Of a stretch of 33,807 nt of DNA, positions 32,474 to 33,807 are shown in pieces. This DNA is from an uncultured Pseudacidovorax sp. (GTDB lineage: Bacteria > Pseudomonadota > Gammaproteobacteria > Burkholderiales > Burkholderiaceae_C). How positions within the stretch are numbered: the first letter of the stretch is position 1; every line of letters begins with the position of its first letter. Below the pieces are notes generated by a model, which searched no databases, was not told the DNA's origin, and saw nothing but the letters and a program-made list of their open reading frames with translations. The stretch is taken from NCBI RefSeq assembly GCF_913773995.1, contig NZ_CAJYES010000005.1, forward strand, positions 1 through 33,807, read 5' to 3'. The position numbers and the translations under genes were made by a program.

Positions 32474-33712
32474 TCAGCCGAAGCGCTGCGCCGAGTAGGG
32501 CGCCGCATCCACCATCGTCGGCCCGCCGTCGATCAGCTCGGCCAGCAAGCGGCCGCTGGCCGGGCCCAGCGTGAAGCCCTGGTGCGCATGGCCGAAGTTG
32601 AACCACAGGCCGCGGTGACGCGGGGCGGCCCCGATCACCGGCAGCATGTCGGCGGTGCAGGGCCGGGCGCCCAGCCAGGGCTCGCCTTCCACGGGGTGCG
32701 GCAGGTCGAGCAGTTCGCGGGCATAGGTCTCGGCGCGCGTGAGCTGCCAGGGCGTGGGCGCTGCATCCTGGCGGGCGAATTCGGCACCCGTCGTGATGCG
32801 GGCGCCGCGCCGCATCGGCGCGATCACCAGCCCGCGGTCCAGGTCGTAGACCGGCCGGCGCAGCGTGGGGCCGCCGGTGTAGTGCCGGTGGTAACCGCGC
32901 TTCACGAAAAGCGGCAGCCGGTAGCCCAGGGGCTTGAGCAGCCGGTCGGCCCAGGGGCCCAGGGCGACCACGACGTCCTGCGCCTCTACCGGGCCGCGCG
33001 TTGTCTGCACGCGCCAGCCCTCGGCGGTTGCCGTCAGTGTGGCGGCGTCGCCCTGCACCAGCACGCCACCGAGCTGCTGGAAATGCGCGGCATAGCGGGC
33101 CACCAGTTCGCCCGGGTCGCTCACGCACCACGGGTCCTGCCAATGCAGCGCGCCGGGCAGGGGCTGCGTGAGGGCGGGTTCTTCGGCGGCCAGGGCGGCG
33201 CCGTCGAGGGCGCGCACCCGCAGGCCGTGCCGCGCTGCGGTGGCTTCGGCATCGCGGTGTGCCTGCGCAAAGCTGGCGGCATCGCGGAACACATGCAGGT
33301 AGCCGTCACGCTGCACCAGGTCGTCGGCGCGTGCCGCCTCGATCAGCGGGGCATGCTCGCGCGTCGAATGTTCGATCAGGCGCGCATAGGCGGCGGCGAT
33401 GGGCGCGTAGCGTTCCGGTGAGGAATTGCGCCAGTAACGCGACAGCCCGCCGGCCACCGTCGGCAGGGCGCCCAGGTGCCAGTTGACGTCGGCCCCGCGC
33501 TTGAGGGCCACGCCCGCCAGCTTGGCCAGGCTGCGCGGAAAGGCATAGGGCGACACGGCCTCGCGCTGGATGATGCCGGCGTTGCCGTACGAGGTCTCGC
33601 GCCCCGGCAGGCCGCGGTCGACCAGGGCCACCGAATGGCCGCGCATCGCCAGATGGAGGGCGGTGCAGGTGCCGACCATGCCGGCGCCGAGCACGAGGAT
33701 CTCGCGGCCCAT
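32474..33712 (-). CDS. FAD-dependent D-amino acid dehydrogenase-like oxidoreductase
   Basis: 412 residues. An N-terminal Rossmann motif, VLGAGMVGTCTALHLAMRGHSVALVD (GxGxxG at 9-14), and the DAO-family SYGNAGIIQ segment bind FAD. The C-terminal part has LGARPCTADMLPVIGAAP and NFGHAHQGFTLGPASG, as in DadA. It should oxidise D-amino acids (or a related amine) to the imine and pass electrons to the respiratory chain. The DadA assignment is by pattern only; other DAO-family members are similar. It starts 5 nt after the stop of a RidA-family gene, a functional pairing because RidA hydrolyses reactive imines. Confidence 0.85.
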   Translation of the reverse strand: MGREILVLGAGMVGTCTALHLAMRGHSVALVDRGLPGRETSYGNAGIIQREAVSPYAFPRSLAKLAGVALKRGADVNWHLGALPTVAGGLSRYWRNSSPERYAPIAAAYARLIEHSTREHAPLIEAARADDLVQRDGYLHVFRDAASFAQAHRDAEATAARHGLRVRALDGAALAAEEPALTQPLPGALHWQDPWCVSDPGELVARYAAHFQQLGGVLVQGDAATLTATAEGWRVQTTRGPVEAQDVVVALGPWADRLLKPLGYRLPLFVKRGYHRHYTGGPTLRRPVYDLDRGLVIAPMRRGARITTGAEFARQDAAPTPWQLTRAETYARELLDLPHPVEGEPWLGARPCTADMLPVIGAAPRHRGLWFNFGHAHQGFTLGPASGRLLAELIDGGPTMVDAAPYSAQRFG

Positions 33713-33717
33713 GGGCG

Positions 33718-33807
33718 TCAGGCCTTCTGTTGGGCGATGACGGTCAGCTCGACCAGCGCGCCCGGCAGCATCAGGTCCGTGCGCAAGGTGGTGCGCACCG
33801 GCCGCGG
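33718..33807 (-). CDS. RidA (YjgF/YER057c/UK114) family protein, C-terminal fragment at window edge
   Basis: Only the last 29 residues are in the window; the frame is open to the right edge. They read VRTTLRTDLMLPGALVELTVIAQQKA, the end of a RidA-family protein, with the typical LVELTVIA strand. RidA proteins hydrolyse enamine/imine intermediates to ketones. It is upstream of, and almost touching, the D-amino acid dehydrogenase-like gene, so both are likely one operon. Confidence 0.7.
   Translation of the reverse strand, partial: PRPVRTTLRTDLMLPGALVELTVIAQQKA

Overview
The window is about 70% G+C and reads as chromosome of a betaproteobacterium, most likely a Burkholderiales member close to Comamonadaceae/Sphaerotilaceae. 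This is an inference from the protein families and their style: an accessory long-form IF-1, SlyD with a His tail, MurU, PepP, and a tkt/gap cluster. No rRNA or tRNA gene was seen. The only mobile-element trace is the C-terminal end of an IS110-family transposase at the left edge. It is followed by about 480 bp of non-coding DNA holding two short-unit tandem repeat tracts.

Layout. 0.8-2.4 kb: class-I glutamine-amidotransferase-like hydrolase, divergent infA with a structured leader and terminator. 2.4-8.6 kb: small conserved protein, MFS transporter, CYTH-CHAD protein, transglutaminase-like protein, small lipoprotein, YihY/BrkB membrane protein, DUF3606 protein. 8.6-14.9 kb: a histidine-kinase-like protein with a decayed ATPase domain, SlyD, an amidase, an orphan receiver protein, a small coiled-coil protein, a pirin, and a YciI/membrane-protein pair. 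15.1-19.4 kb: Nramp transporter, a LysR regulator divergent from an MFS exporter, and 3-methyladenine DNA glycosylase. 19.6-21.0 kb: a second amidase.

21.1-25.9 kb is the most interesting region: a five-gene co-directional cluster. It encodes a CBS-PP2C/SpoIIE phosphatase, a SiaB-like kinase, a SiaC-like phosphoprotein (DUF1987), a SiaD-like GGEEF diguanylate cyclase and a DUF3369-GGDEF-EAL protein. This resembles the Pseudomonas siaABCD partner-switching module for c-di-GMP and biofilm control. Here the phosphatase is soluble with CBS domains instead of being membrane-bound, and a likely c-di-GMP phosphodiesterase is translationally coupled at the end.

26.1-29.7 kb, minus strand: tkt, a GNAT acetyltransferase and gap in one apparent operon with a clear terminator. 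29.9-32.4 kb, plus strand: speD, murU and pepP, joined by 4-nt overlaps and preceded by a strong inverted repeat. 32.5 kb to the right edge, minus strand: a RidA-family gene (partial) followed by a D-amino-acid dehydrogenase-like oxidoreductase.

Many long ORFs on the opposite strand are high-GC shadows and were left out.
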